The notes beneath the pieces are model-generated. The model saw nothing but the letters and a program-made list of their open reading frames with translations, was not told the origin of the DNA and did no database searches. Source: Pholiota molesta (taxonomy: Eukaryota; Basidiomycota; Agaricomycetes; Agaricales; Strophariaceae). Taken from it: DNA of 40,160 nt. Made by a program: the position numbers and the translations under genes. The stretch is from the NCBI GenBank assembly GCA_014925825.1, contig JACGCK010000329.1:1-40160 (forward strand). Direction: 5' to 3'. Below are positions 22,503 to 32,658 of this stretch, piece after piece (position 1 is the first letter of the stretch; every line of letters begins with the position of its first letter).

Positions 22503-22627
22503 ATGTCCATGCTGCGTGCGCGTTTATTGAAAGGAGAGGACAGCGCCCAACGGGGGCCGATGGAGAGCGCGGCGGATGCTTGGTTCACCCGAACAGCATT
22601 CGCAAGACCGTCCGATACCGCTTCCGG
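22503..22627 (+). pseudogene. N-terminal coding piece of the glycosyltransferase gene, cut off by the retrotransposon
   Basis: The TCCGG at 22623-22627 recurs at 33179-33183, where coding sequence for a signal anchor starts at once (RPTKLRCFWSAILLLVV). Immediately before the 5' LTR one frame reads IRKTVRYRFR, a fitting basic cytosolic flank for that anchor. The only usable ATG (22503, giving MESAADAWFTR further on) is in another frame, so a single-base shift or an unseen intron is needed. The exact start is uncertain. Confidence 0.55.
22623..22627. repeat. 5-bp target-site duplication, left
   Basis: TCCGG directly precedes the 5' LTR and is repeated right after the 3' LTR (33179-33183). Confidence 0.95.
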
Positions 22628-22807
22628 TGTAACGGGTACATACGACATCGTACTTACGTAATGCGCGAGGCCCATATATAAGGCTCGCGCAACCACCCTC
22701 ACTCTTTAGTCTTTATTCTATCACTTCGTAGAACTACCAATATATTGGTTGGCTGGTTCTATTCGAGTGACCTAAGGACTACCTACTACGGAACGGAAAG
22801 CGTTTCA
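22628..22807 (+). repeat. 5' LTR (180 bp)
   Basis: It has TG...CA ends and no differences from the 3' LTR. It contains a TATATAA promoter element at about 22675-22681 followed by a pyrimidine-rich initiator region. Confidence 0.97.
22675..22681 (+). promoter_or_regulatory. LTR TATA box
   Basis: TATATAA in the 5' LTR is the likely core promoter for the genomic RNA. The same box in the 3' LTR (about 33046-33052) faces the downstream glycosyltransferase fragment. Confidence 0.55.
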
Positions 22808-22910
22808 CTTTTTTGAACCACAGCTATATTGCTAGTTGTGAACGAAGTAACTAAAAGCACAAAAAAGAACAAAACCAGAAAATTTTCCACTCATCAGTGA
22901 GGGCTGCGAG

Positions 22911-25682
22911 ATGTCGACAAACGACAACGTACCAAGTCCTCCGGGCTTATTCTCGAGCGCGCAATCACCGCACTTGAGCAATCAAGCCTCTGATGCACCA
23001 ACTGAGCAAGGTCCTGAGACCCGAGTTGGTAGATATACAACAGGCTCGCCCACAGCGAACCAACCAGTATATGGAGCATTTACCTCCCAGGAAAGAGCGG
23101 GGGGTACTCCTCTGGAAGGCCTCCCCCGAAGGCCAGCACTTCAGTCCGAAGACTCACGGTGGACCGATCAGACCGGATCGGTCGGGGCGCCCGAACAGCC
23201 GGCAATGCGGCACGGATCACGCATGGGCGCCAATGACGCAATGCGCCGCTACGGAATGGGAGAACAAACACCCATCGCCGCATTGGATTCGGTTCTCGGA
23301 CGGGAATTAATGCTCTTCTGGGAGGATTTCACTGAGAATGAAGTGCCTATCCATAGGCGCTCAGAATTAGTAGGCGAAGCGGTGACCAGTACTATACTGG
23401 CGCGGCAGGCACGGGGATTACCAATTGGTGATCCAAACAATATGGATTACTGCGTCCCAGTAATGAGACGCGTCGCGCTGGCAGTACGAATGTATTCAGA
23501 AATAACTGGAAGAAATGAGGACGGCGTAAATAGTCGCTACGTTCCGACCCCGGAATTTTATATGGATAGAATTCACGAGGGAATTAAAGCAGATACGCCT
23601 CCGGGTGAAGTTCGAGCGCCTGTTCCGCGGGCGCCTTTCAATGCAACACTTGGAATGGCTGCAAATAATAACCGACAGGACCCTTCGATTCAATACGTGG
23701 GATCGCAGGATCCGAATAAAACGACATCCGTAAATACAACGGTGTTGAGAGAATTAATGGAGGAAACTCAGAATTCTCCACTTAATAATCGTTACCGAGG
23801 CATCCCGAATGTGCGCTTCGCGCGGGACGTACCGTCGCCTGTAGTAAAACAAGAGATTACTCCTTCGCAGGAACACGGAGATGTAGCGTGGATATCAGAT
23901 GCCGCGCATCAAATGATCCAACGTGGAGTGATAACGCAAGAGCAACTAATAGAGTTAGCTAGCAGGTACAGAGCACCTGGGAATTCCTCGGTGGGAATGG
24001 CCAATGATCTTCGTGATCGTGTTGTTCTTCAGCAACTCAGGGACGCAGACATTAAGCAAACTGGAATCTCTATCTATTCTGATCAGGGAATACGGTGGGA
24101 AAACAATACTGTGGTCGACATTATGCGACTAATGTACGAGCAGAATCATGCGAATACAGTTGACAAGAATAGTGGTACCGATCGCAGAACCGGTCCAGAT
24201 GTCGGTGATCGACGCCGCGATCATGATCAAGAGAAGCATGATCGGGATATTAATAGGTCAGCTGGAATTAATGAGCTTCGTCGAGGCACACCGCAGCGCA
24301 CTAGTGAAGAGCGAGATATAGTGGTTCGAGGAGCGAGTGTGTGGAGCAACCCGCCACCGAGCCATAGGAGGTCGTCATTGAGACCTGCTATACGGGAGGT
24401 ACAGGACCGTTACCGTTATGACATGCACCAGAGATTGATAAACATAGTGCGAGACCACTGTGGGACAAAACGTATGTTTGGAAGTGATAAAGAACGGCCG
24501 AAGCCACCTGATATAAGTTCAGTCACTAAATATAAGGGTGATGAGAAAATGAAGTCCCTAGAGACTTGGGTAACCGATGTATCAATTTATTTTGCTATAG
24601 CAAACTTAAGTGGTCCTGAAAAAGACGACGCTCGGGTATATTACAGCGGAATGTTAGTGGAAGGTACTGCTCAAAGCTTCCTACGACACCATGTGTTTGG
24701 ATTGAATAGGGAGAAGGTCAAGTGGACCTTCGAGGATGTCGTGACGGCATTATATGATCGATTTGTCTTGGCGTCTGTAACTCAGGATGCTCGAACATTG
24801 TTCGAGAAAGCGAGGTATCACCCGGATACTGGAATCCAGGGATTATATGACAAAATTTGCGACATCGCAGAGACGATGTTGGATCATCCTGACCGTTACA
24901 CGTTGGCGGATAGGTTTATTCGCGCAATTCCTGCCAATTGGCGCAAGGAACTGTTTGTGCGAGACTTTACCCCAGAAATGAATACTATCGAGGAGTTGGT
25001 TGCTGAGGCGAAGGCGATTGAAGCGGCAGAGCGCACATCGCGCCACTACGATAGTAATGCATTGCCGGGTGTGTACACGAATCTCAGGGATTCGAGGGCA
25101 TTGTATTCTGATGCGCGTCAGTCTATGGACACGGCAAAGGGTGCAACAGGTAGCCGTGAGAATCGCGGCCGTGATAGGCGCTTGGGGCGCTTCGCTAGAG
25201 GCGCTAGATACAGCGCGGATCGTCCCGCTTTGGTAAAGGATGACTCAAAGAAGGCTGACGCCGAGAAGCTGCCTGCTAAGGACAGGGGAGATACTACCAA
25301 TAAACGAAGCGACATTAAGTGCTTTGGGTGTGGAAAGCCGGGGTATTATGCTCACAACTGTCCTGATAAGGATAAACACCCTAAAAATCCTGCCAGAGAA
25401 TATGTGCGAGCAGCGCATACAGAACAGGACAGCGGAAGTCTTGGCGACTTGTCTGACAACAGCGCTTCAGATGATGATGTTGATCGCAGGTCGGTCAGGT
25501 CAGACGATGGTAGTGCGCAGGGCGCGCAAGGCGACGATGTCGACGATGTCCCATATGAGGACTACGGCAATGATTACTATGCACGGAACTCTGACACCGA
25601 GCAAGTGTACGCTATGCGGGTACTGGACTTCTTTAAGCTAAAGACAAGTCTGTTCATAAAAGGGACGGACATGAAATACTAG
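22911..25682 (+). CDS. gag: Retrotransposon Gag polyprotein, 923 residues
   Basis: This forms the particle that packages the element RNA. A retrotransposon-gag-type helical core lies at about residues 525-710 (KYKGDEKMKSLETWVTDVSI, YYSGMLVEGTAQSFL, LYDRFVLAS, RFIRAIPANWRKELF). A single zinc knuckle follows at residues 804-817: CFGCGKPGYYAHNC. The knuckle has Tyr where the CX2CX4HX4C consensus has His. The acidic tail is rich in D and S. The first ~480 residues are an unusually long extension with no domain I know. It ends at TAG 25680-25682. From 25635 a second frame in the -1 phase overlaps by about 48 nt and continues into protease. Start chosen: the first ATG, 104 nt after the LTR. Confidence 0.92.
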   Translation: MSTNDNVPSPPGLFSSAQSPHLSNQASDAPTEQGPETRVGRYTTGSPTANQPVYGAFTSQERAGGTPLEGLPRRPALQSEDSRWTDQTGSVGAPEQPAMRHGSRMGANDAMRRYGMGEQTPIAALDSVLGRELMLFWEDFTENEVPIHRRSELVGEAVTSTILARQARGLPIGDPNNMDYCVPVMRRVALAVRMYSEITGRNEDGVNSRYVPTPEFYMDRIHEGIKADTPPGEVRAPVPRAPFNATLGMAANNNRQDPSIQYVGSQDPNKTTSVNTTVLRELMEETQNSPLNNRYRGIPNVRFARDVPSPVVKQEITPSQEHGDVAWISDAAHQMIQRGVITQEQLIELASRYRAPGNSSVGMANDLRDRVVLQQLRDADIKQTGISIYSDQGIRWENNTVVDIMRLMYEQNHANTVDKNSGTDRRTGPDVGDRRRDHDQEKHDRDINRSAGINELRRGTPQRTSEERDIVVRGASVWSNPPPSHRRSSLRPAIREVQDRYRYDMHQRLINIVRDHCGTKRMFGSDKERPKPPDISSVTKYKGDEKMKSLETWVTDVSIYFAIANLSGPEKDDARVYYSGMLVEGTAQSFLRHHVFGLNREKVKWTFEDVVTALYDRFVLASVTQDARTLFEKARYHPDTGIQGLYDKICDIAETMLDHPDRYTLADRFIRAIPANWRKELFVRDFTPEMNTIEELVAEAKAIEAAERTSRHYDSNALPGVYTNLRDSRALYSDARQSMDTAKGATGSRENRGRDRRLGRFARGARYSADRPALVKDDSKKADAEKLPAKDRGDTTNKRSDIKCFGCGKPGYYAHNCPDKDKHPKNPAREYVRAAHTEQDSGSLGDLSDNSASDDDVDRRSVRSDDGSAQGAQGDDVDDVPYEDYGNDYYARNSDTEQVYAMRVLDFFKLKTSLFIKGTDMKY

Positions 25683-26686
25683 ACTTCAGTAAACCTGATG
25701 TACTTGCAGATATCGGAGCAATGACGGAGTCGCCCATGCCCAAGGGTGGCGAAAATACGTTTAGGAAATTATTCCACCGTAAAGGCACTTTTAAATCGGG
25801 AAAGGTTGCAAAGGCTCGTCCTGCTATACCCCTAGAAGATAAGTTGTGTTTGATTACATACACTAAGATCGACGGACACGATGCGTGGACGCTGTGGGAT
25901 GCCGGGAGTACGACTACGTCCATTACGCCGGCTTTCGCGGATGTCGCAGAAGTCTGTGCGTTCCCGCTGCTTGATCCCTTTGTGGTACAGTTGGGAACTG
26001 TGGGGAGTCGCGCCAAAATAACGCATGGTGCGGATGTCGAAGTATCCATGCCAGGATTGCAGGATAAGATATATGTGGATATCTGCAACCTTGATCGTTA
26101 TGATCTGGTGATTGGTACGCCGTTTATGAGGCGCAATGGTGTCGTCCTGGACTTTGGACGTAATGTTGTACGGGTGAATGGTGTTGATATTCCGGCACTC
26201 CCTTACCCTGGTGACGTTGACCCGCGGTTACACAGGTCGCGGGCTACCGATCGCCGGGCGGATTGACTAGCTAAGCAGCAGCCTTCTGTGGAGGAGGTAG
26301 TCGATGAGGAGGACCTGCGTTTGCAGCAGGAAATTTCCTCTCGATCCCTGCCGAGTTCTGTGGATTCGGTTGTTACCCACATTAGTGCTTATGTTGAGGA
26401 GTCAGTGCCTCCTCGAAAGGGGGGGAGAGAGAGAGATACTCATAAAGCCAGTAAACCGCAGAAAAATCAGAAAAGCGTGAATATGAAAAAATGCATGGAC
26501 AAGGATGTTCAGGCGAAGGTGGAATATTGCCCGAAGAGGGAATATTGCCAACCTACATCTTCAAAGGTTAAAGTAGAAGACCTTGTCACTGACGAGATAG
26601 AAAGCGAAATCTTGAGCGAGATTAATAGAGAAAAACGTAAAATACATCGGTCATTTTGGGAACGCCAGTACCGAATCCGAGGTTAG
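25635..26686 (+). CDS. pol: Pol, protease and linker segment (nonsense codon inside)
   Basis: This frame overlaps the end of gag in the -1 phase. It holds an aspartic protease: the active-site triplet occurs as WDAGSTTTS (GAT at 25898), followed by DLVIGTPFMRRNGVVLDF, the usual second half with the flap and the hydrophobic-hydrophobic-Gly motif. A TGA at 26264-26266 interrupts an otherwise continuous frame that resumes as LAKQQPSVEEVVDEEDL. The linker beyond is charged and Lys-rich. Near 26655 the frame moves by one base at a TTTTGGG run. The overlap could reflect programmed frameshifting, but I see no clear slippery heptamer. Confidence 0.8.
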
Positions 26687-28180
26687 ACTGGGTTTACGAC
26701 CCTCGTATGCCGCGAGAAATAAATCAATTAATGTATGACATGACAGCATACAGAAGTCAAACGATAGTATCTACTAAAGATGGATATAGAGACCCATTCC
26801 CAGATGAAGTATCGGAATCAGTAAACTTTGACAAAATTTATCCAGAATCTAGAAAGATTCGAAAGGATCATTTGAATAGAAAAAATCGTCTGCATACCGA
26901 AGCGGATGATATAAATAACATAAGTAGGCTCAGAGCGCGCTTTGAGAAACCTAAGCCAAAAATAGCTCATAAGGCGCCTAGTGTAGAGATACGCGCTGCC
27001 AGGGATATTAAAGGGAAAGCTAGAGCTGTCCTAACAAAAGATGACATCCCTCAGCTGAGGGAACATTGGAGAAATGAATACGACGATATTGTAAATGGTA
27101 CACCAAGTAAATTACCGCCATTCCGAGAGATAAATCATGAGATACATCTCATAGATGAAAACAGGAGGTATAACTACCATGCACCCAGATGCCCGCAATC
27201 TTTGCGAGCTGAATTTTATGAGAAACTGAATCGATATGTAACAGCCGGTTGGTGGACAGCGAATAGCGCAACACAAGCCGCACCATTGATGTGCATTCCC
27301 AAAAAAGATGGGAAGCTTAGAACTGTTGTCGATTGTCGGCAACGAAATGACAACACTATAAAAGATGTTACTCCTTTGCCCGACCAGGAAATTATCCGTG
27401 AGGATGTTGCTCGGGCAAAATATAGATCTAAATAGATCTAACTGATGCATACGAACAGGTCCGTATACGACCTGAGGACGTTCATAAGACTGCATTTAGT
27501 ACAATTGCAGGAACTTATGTTAGCAATGTAATTCAAATTGGAGACTGTAACGCTCCAGCAACATTTCAACGCTTAATGACGTTTATTTTCAGGGATTGCA
27601 TTGGGCGATTCTTACATGTGTACCTAGACGATATGTTCATATTCTCGGACACTATAGAAGATCATGAGAAATATCTCAAGATTATATTTGACCGGCTTCG
27701 CAAATATCAGCTGTACCTGAAGTGGGCTAAATGCGAACTGTATGCGGAAGAAATCGATTGCTTAGGCCATATGATCGATGATGAAGGTATTCATCCGGAC
27801 ACTGATAAACTGGACCGTATTCGCGGATGGCGAACACCACGAAATTATAATGACATCCAACGATTTGTGGGATTAGTAAATTATGTGGGTAACTTTCTAC
27901 CCAATATTTCGGTGTATTCTGGGCCATTGATGGCCATGACGCAAAATGGGGCGCCCTTCCTTTGGCGCCCAATTCATCAGCGTGCTTTGATATGATTAAG
28001 CACTTGTGTAGCAAGACACCGGTTTTACAACCGGTTAAGCCGGAAGAGACTGATCCAATTTGGGTGATATGTGATGCGTCTAAGTCAGGCGTAGGGGCAA
28101 TGTATGGACAGGGTCCTAGCTGGAATAATTGTCGGCCTGCCGGATTCATGTCCCCGCAAATTTACAGCGGCACAGCATAA
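26656..28180 (+). CDS. pol: Pol, reverse transcriptase and start of RNase H (frameshifted)
   Basis: Reverse transcriptase motifs run in order: FYEKLNRYVTAGWW, PLMCIPKKDGKLRTVVDCRQ, a shift, then IDLTDAYEQVRIRPEDVHKT, GDCNAPATFQRLM, and the catalytic box HVYLDDMFIFS (YLDD at 27621-27632). The connection domain has CLGHMIDDEGIHPD and FVGLVNYVGNFLP. RNase H begins with WVICDASKSGVGAMYG. Three one-base shifts occur. One A is missing at about 27432 (between YRSK and IDLTD). One base is missing at about 27983 (HQ to ACFDMIK). One C is extra at about 28150 in TCCCCGC. The catalytic residues are present, so joined frames would look functional. Confidence 0.85.
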
Positions 28181-30296
28181 TTATGCGGTGCATGAGTTGG
28201 AAACATTGGCGATCCTAGAGGCGTTAATGAAGTGGGAAGATAAACTGGTTGGATATAAGATCCACATCATTACAGATCATAAAGCATTAGAGTTCTTCAA
28301 AACTCAAAACACCTTGAGTTACCGTCAACGGAGGTGGATGGACTACCTCTCGAGATTTGACTTTGACATTACATATGTTAAGGGGGAATTGAATAAGGTC
28401 GCTGACTGTTTGTCGCGATACTACGAAAATGACACTCCCGCGGATGTGTACAAACCATATGAATATGTAAACGCAGATGTGCGTATTGATAAAAACGGTG
28501 ATGATTTACCGTTACAACGTTACAAGGAGGTGTTTGAGAACACTGACTACATAAGAATGATGAATGAACCTAATGTTCGTAGAAGTAATAGATTACGACA
28601 AATACAGGATCGTGTTGAGGCACGCGAGAAAGAAGCCGCAGAGCTGAAGGGTGCGGATGATATGGCTATATCCGTGCAGGGGCCCGTGGTGACGACGATC
28701 TCACCAGCTGGGAAAGAAGTGGACCCCACACTTGGGGATACATTGGCGGACATTGTATCCCATCCGCCGCCTACAGAGGTCAAAGATGATATTTTTCTCG
28801 AGGCCGTAAAGCAGGGATACGCTTCAGATCGATTATTTAAGTTCGTTATCGCGGATCCGGATAAATACCGTCAGTTTATACTGCGGGATGGGATTTTATA
28901 TACACACAACCAAAACAATGACGAGGTGCTGTGTGTGCCTCAGGAAAATAGAGATCTTGTTATGAAGATTGTGGACCAAGCTCATATTATTGTGGGTCAC
29001 TTCTCTAAGCACAAGACTGCGAGCTATGTACGGCGGTGGTACTGGTGGCCTAGAATGGGAAAAGATATTGAGGCATGGTGTACGACATGTGTCACCTGTC
29101 AAGTTACCAAGGCATCGAACCGACAGCCTGCTGGGAAGTTGCATCCACTGCCTATACCGACGAAGCCATGGGATTCGATAGGAATGGACTTTATTGGGCC
29201 ATTCCCTGAGGCTAAGGGATTCAATTACCTTTGGGTAATAATATGTAGAATGACCAGCATGGTACATTTAGTGCCAGTTCACACGACAATGAAAGCGTCA
29301 GAGCTTTCATGGATTTACCGTCGCGAGATTGTACGGTTGCATGGGTTGCCAAGTACTATTGTGAGCGATCGGGATTCTAAGTTTACATCTAAGTGGTGGA
29401 CTGAACTTCATAAAATCTTGGGTGCTAAGCTCTTGATGTCTACATCGTTTCACCCTCAGACGGATGGGCAGACAGAGCGTGCGAATCGGTCCATAGGACA
29501 GATATTCCGCGCTACAGTGGCTCCTGATCAGAAGAATTGGGTGGATTGCATTGATATGACGGAGTTTGCGATCAATGCGAGCGTGTCGGAAACGACGAAG
29601 TACGCCCCGTTCGAGTTGAACGGTGGCTACCTTCCATCAATGATTAAGGAGGTAAAGGGTCGCGATGTTCCGAGGGGAGTTCGTGAGTTCGCGCGTACAG
29701 CGCTTGACAATTTGGCGCGCGCGCACGATGCGATAATAGAAGCGCGAGTATTCCAGACTGCACGGGCGAACAAAAAGCGCTCCGAGGAGCCAGTTTTGAA
29801 TGTTGGAAGTTTGGTATTTTTGTCGACAGAGAACTTGAATCTTCCGAAGAATAGGACGCGCAAGCTGCGGCCGAAATTTATTGGGCCATATAAAGTGTTG
29901 AAGGCTTATCCAGACACCTCCACGTATGTGGTGGACCTCCCACCGATTTTGCAGCGGCGTCGTGTTAAAAATACGTTTCACGTCTCGTTACTGAGGCCTT
30001 ACCAGGCTTCGTCAGATGCGTTATTTCCTAATAGGGCAACTCCGGAGCCTTACGATTTTGGCGCTGGTGATGACCAGGAATGGTATGTGGACGAGATCGT
30101 CGGTCACCGCCGCAGCACGGCGGGGAAGCTCGAATACGAGATACGTTGGTCACTGGGAGATACTACCTGGGAACCTCACGAGGAGTGTAAGAACCTCGAG
30201 GCATTAGATCGGTATTTGGAACTTCACCGAGTGAAGTATCCGTCGCAGTTGCCAAGGGCGCCTGAGGGCGTTGCCGTGCGGGATATGGCTCATTGA
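28104..30296 (+). CDS. pol: Pol, RNase H end, integrase and chromodomain
   Basis: This is an open frame of 730 codons. It begins with the rest of RNase H (FTAAQHNYAVHELETLAILE, HIITDHKALEFF, RRWMDYLSRFDFDITYVKG). The integrase zinc finger is VGHFSKHKT with CTTCVTC, the HHCC pattern. The catalytic core carries GMDFIGPFP, IVSDRDSKFTSKWW and SFHPQTDGQTERANR, which are the D, D and E of the DDE triad. The GPY/F-like region (KFIGPYKVLKAY) is followed by a C-terminal chromodomain with EWYVDEIVGHR, YEIRWSLGDTTWEPHEE and NLEALDRYLEL. Chromodomains of this class direct integration towards particular chromatin. The residues before the RNase H region are out of frame and belong to the preceding segment. 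Confidence 0.93.
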   Translation: MDRVLAGIIVGLPDSCPRKFTAAQHNYAVHELETLAILEALMKWEDKLVGYKIHIITDHKALEFFKTQNTLSYRQRRWMDYLSRFDFDITYVKGELNKVADCLSRYYENDTPADVYKPYEYVNADVRIDKNGDDLPLQRYKEVFENTDYIRMMNEPNVRRSNRLRQIQDRVEAREKEAAELKGADDMAISVQGPVVTTISPAGKEVDPTLGDTLADIVSHPPPTEVKDDIFLEAVKQGYASDRLFKFVIADPDKYRQFILRDGILYTHNQNNDEVLCVPQENRDLVMKIVDQAHIIVGHFSKHKTASYVRRWYWWPRMGKDIEAWCTTCVTCQVTKASNRQPAGKLHPLPIPTKPWDSIGMDFIGPFPEAKGFNYLWVIICRMTSMVHLVPVHTTMKASELSWIYRREIVRLHGLPSTIVSDRDSKFTSKWWTELHKILGAKLLMSTSFHPQTDGQTERANRSIGQIFRATVAPDQKNWVDCIDMTEFAINASVSETTKYAPFELNGGYLPSMIKEVKGRDVPRGVREFARTALDNLARAHDAIIEARVFQTARANKKRSEEPVLNVGSLVFLSTENLNLPKNRTRKLRPKFIGPYKVLKAYPDTSTYVVDLPPILQRRRVKNTFHVSLLRPYQASSDALFPNRATPEPYDFGAGDDQEWYVDEIVGHRRSTAGKLEYEIRWSLGDTTWEPHEECKNLEALDRYLELHRVKYPSQLPRAPEGVAVRDMAH

Positions 30297-30375
30297 GTCA
30301 GAATGAAAACAAAAATTTTTGGGGCCTTCCGCAGGGGGTCCCCACTGCCGGAATATCTGTATGGCGGATGCGTCC

Positions 30376-30382
30376 TATATAT
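30376..30382 (+). promoter_or_regulatory. Internal TATA box inside a perfect palindrome, candidate ORF3 promoter
   Basis: TATATAT sits in the loop of GCGTCC (30370-30375) and GGACGC (30385-30390). It is 80 bp after the pol stop and about 90 bp before the first candidate ORF3 ATG (30465). Promoter function is inferred. Confidence 0.4.
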
Positions 30383-30464
30383 GGGGACGCGCTGGCGGGG
30401 GGTGGAACTCTTTGGTTTCACTTCGCCACTATCTCATCCCTATTATTGCACACTGTCTACGACG

Positions 30465-32658
30465 ATGTATCTCAGAGGCCGCGGATATCAGGGACATTCC
30501 CGGGGTCGCGGGCGCGGAGCGCCTCAGTTTTCAGGTATGAACTTCTGCATGAGTTCATGTGGGGGGAGAATAGAGGAATAATTTTCGAATTGTGAATTTT
30601 GTAGGCATGTCTCGCCGAGACAGCGTTCACACAGTGACATCCCTCTCAGCGGGAAGTTCGCCACGTACCTACGGCGGACCATACAGTGGACCCGGTCCAT
30701 ACAGTGGACCACCCCAGTATCACGAAGAATGGAACTCAGGAGGGCATCAGCAGTGGCAGCATCAAGGCCCACCGCGTCCGCCGCCGAGGCCATATGACCT
30801 AATGACGGTTTCTAACCGCCTGTATGGTCCTCTACCTTCGGTGGAGCCTTACCGTGAGGCTTTGGCCTCTCAGCGGAGCAGCTATGCGGCCGCAGTTTCG
30901 AGCGCGCGCCCAGCTAAAAGAATGCGCGCTGAAACCAGAATCGCGCCTGTCGTGATCCAGTTTCCGGAACCACTTCCTGCAGTCGAACGGGGAGTTGCAG
31001 AGAGAGAGTATGTGGATGGTCAACGAGCGGAGCTCTTGACCGAGGCTTTACAAGGTGTGAAGCGACGCCTGGCGGGAGGCCTTCCAGAGAACGATCCTCC
31101 CAATGTAATTAAACCGTCTGCAAAGACTACGGACGTTGAATTGCAAACATATCTTGATTACGATCGAGACATCATTCCAGCGCCGTCGCAAGGCGAGGAC
31201 ACAGCCCAGAAGCAGCATCGGGAGGCGTTGAACAATCATATATGGCGCAGAATGGCCGCCAGGTATGAGACCGACATAGAAATTGCTAAGAAGCGATACG
31301 CATTGGCAAGGGGGTTGATCGTAGTCGACCGCGATATCGAACGTCCCAACAATCTGTTCAACGTGGGTTATATATGGAGCCCAGTATTCTATTACAGGGC
31401 ATCGAACACTGTACTCTACGGTGATTACGCGAACCGTGCAATCGAACATCTTCAATCCAAAGCCGACACGAAGTTCGAAATTACCGAACGTGATGTGGTT
31501 TATCGAATGGCCCCGCGAGGATATCCCCACAGGCCCTCAGAGATCGAGCGCTTGTTAGCCTTGGAGAACAATCCAGCGTCGGATCCAGCGGACCGTATAG
31601 GCGCTCACATCTTGCTGAGGTCGTTTTATATTGCGGTCAGCCGCATCGATCCTTCTTTGTATGACAGTTCCATGAGACGTATCATGGACCCCAAGGCCTA
31701 TAACCCTGAGGCCTACCCGACATGTATGCGGAGTACAGACGAAATCCTCGAGTTCTGGACGATGCCGCCGAAGCAGGTTAGCCGAGACACCAATCGTAAC
31801 GGCGGGTTTGGACTCAGCACACCCAGCGACCCATTCGATATCATAGAGTGGTGTCGATACTACTTGATCCACCACACAGTGGGCACCGTGAACGCCGTGA
31901 ACGGAGTTACCATGGACTACGGAGGCCGAGTTCGTATAGAGACTGTCTTCGGAGCTCGACTCGCTCGAATTCTCGGCCCAAAGGATGCGGGCGCGCGTGC
32001 GGCCTTCACATCTGAGTTTGCGTATCTGGCAGCGCGTCCAAATTTGTACGCCGAACGTCTCGATGCGTACAACGCAGCCAATCCTGGAGCACCCTACCAT
32101 CCGGCGGTTGGACCCCCATACGAGTTCATGCCGTCTGAATTGGGCACATCTGAGTCCAAGAACTTCACGCTCGATGACTTATGCGAGTTCTTAATTAAAA
32201 ATGGCGTTCCTGTAGCGCTAATTGATCACTGCTATGCATACGGCAGACAGTATCTGGACAATGTGTTCTTCAATTTCGGACGCAAGGATGAAGTCACCGC
32301 CATTGATGACGAACGCATGGAGAGACTCAGGCAATACGGGGTACCTCCAACCATACCGGATTGGACGGGTTGGTTCAAGCCGTCGCTTGACGATGTTCGA
32401 CGCCTCAAGTACTTCTATCACATGAACCCTCAGGCGTACGATCTTAAAGATCCTTACTGGCTGCGCTACGGATCCGACCACCTCCCTGTGATATTACGAT
32501 CTCGCCCGGGGATACCAACGTTCACTCCTCATACGTGGGGCAGCCGCACGCTACAATCATTGGGCCTCAGCACGGTCATGATGCGGACGATGATATGGAC
32601 GCAGAAGGAGAACCAGAGCAGCCGAGCGACACTCCAGAGCAGCCACACGAGCCATTAG
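30465..32658 (+). CDS. ORF3: accessory protein of the chromovirus, unknown family
   Basis: The main frame runs from ATG 30607 to TAA/TAG at 32658 (683 residues). A candidate intron 30535-30604 (GTATGA...TTTTGTAG, 70 nt) would join an upstream exon 30465-30534 in frame. That adds an Arg-Gly-rich start (MYLRGRGYQGHSRGRGRG). The N-terminal ~65 residues are Gly/Pro/Tyr/Ser-rich with PYSGPGPYSGPP. An NLS-like AKRMRAE follows at about 105, and the rest looks globular and helical, with motifs such as WRRMAARYETDIEIAKKRY and YWLRYGSDHLPVIL. I see no signal peptide, TM helix, zinc knuckle or enzyme motif, so it does not look like an envelope protein. A one-base change at GTGGGGC (about 32536) would give an acidic tail (DADDDMDAEGEPEQ) ending at 32669. 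I do not recognise the family. Confidence 0.8.

Noticed and set aside
25635..25682. Programmed -1 frameshift at the gag/pol overlap
   Set aside because: The overlap is in the right phase, but I see no X XXY YYZ heptamer or clear downstream structure, and simple indels are common nearby.
30465..32658. ORF3 as an envelope protein
   Set aside because: No signal peptide, TM helix, fusion-peptide-like or furin-type segment; the position alone is not enough.
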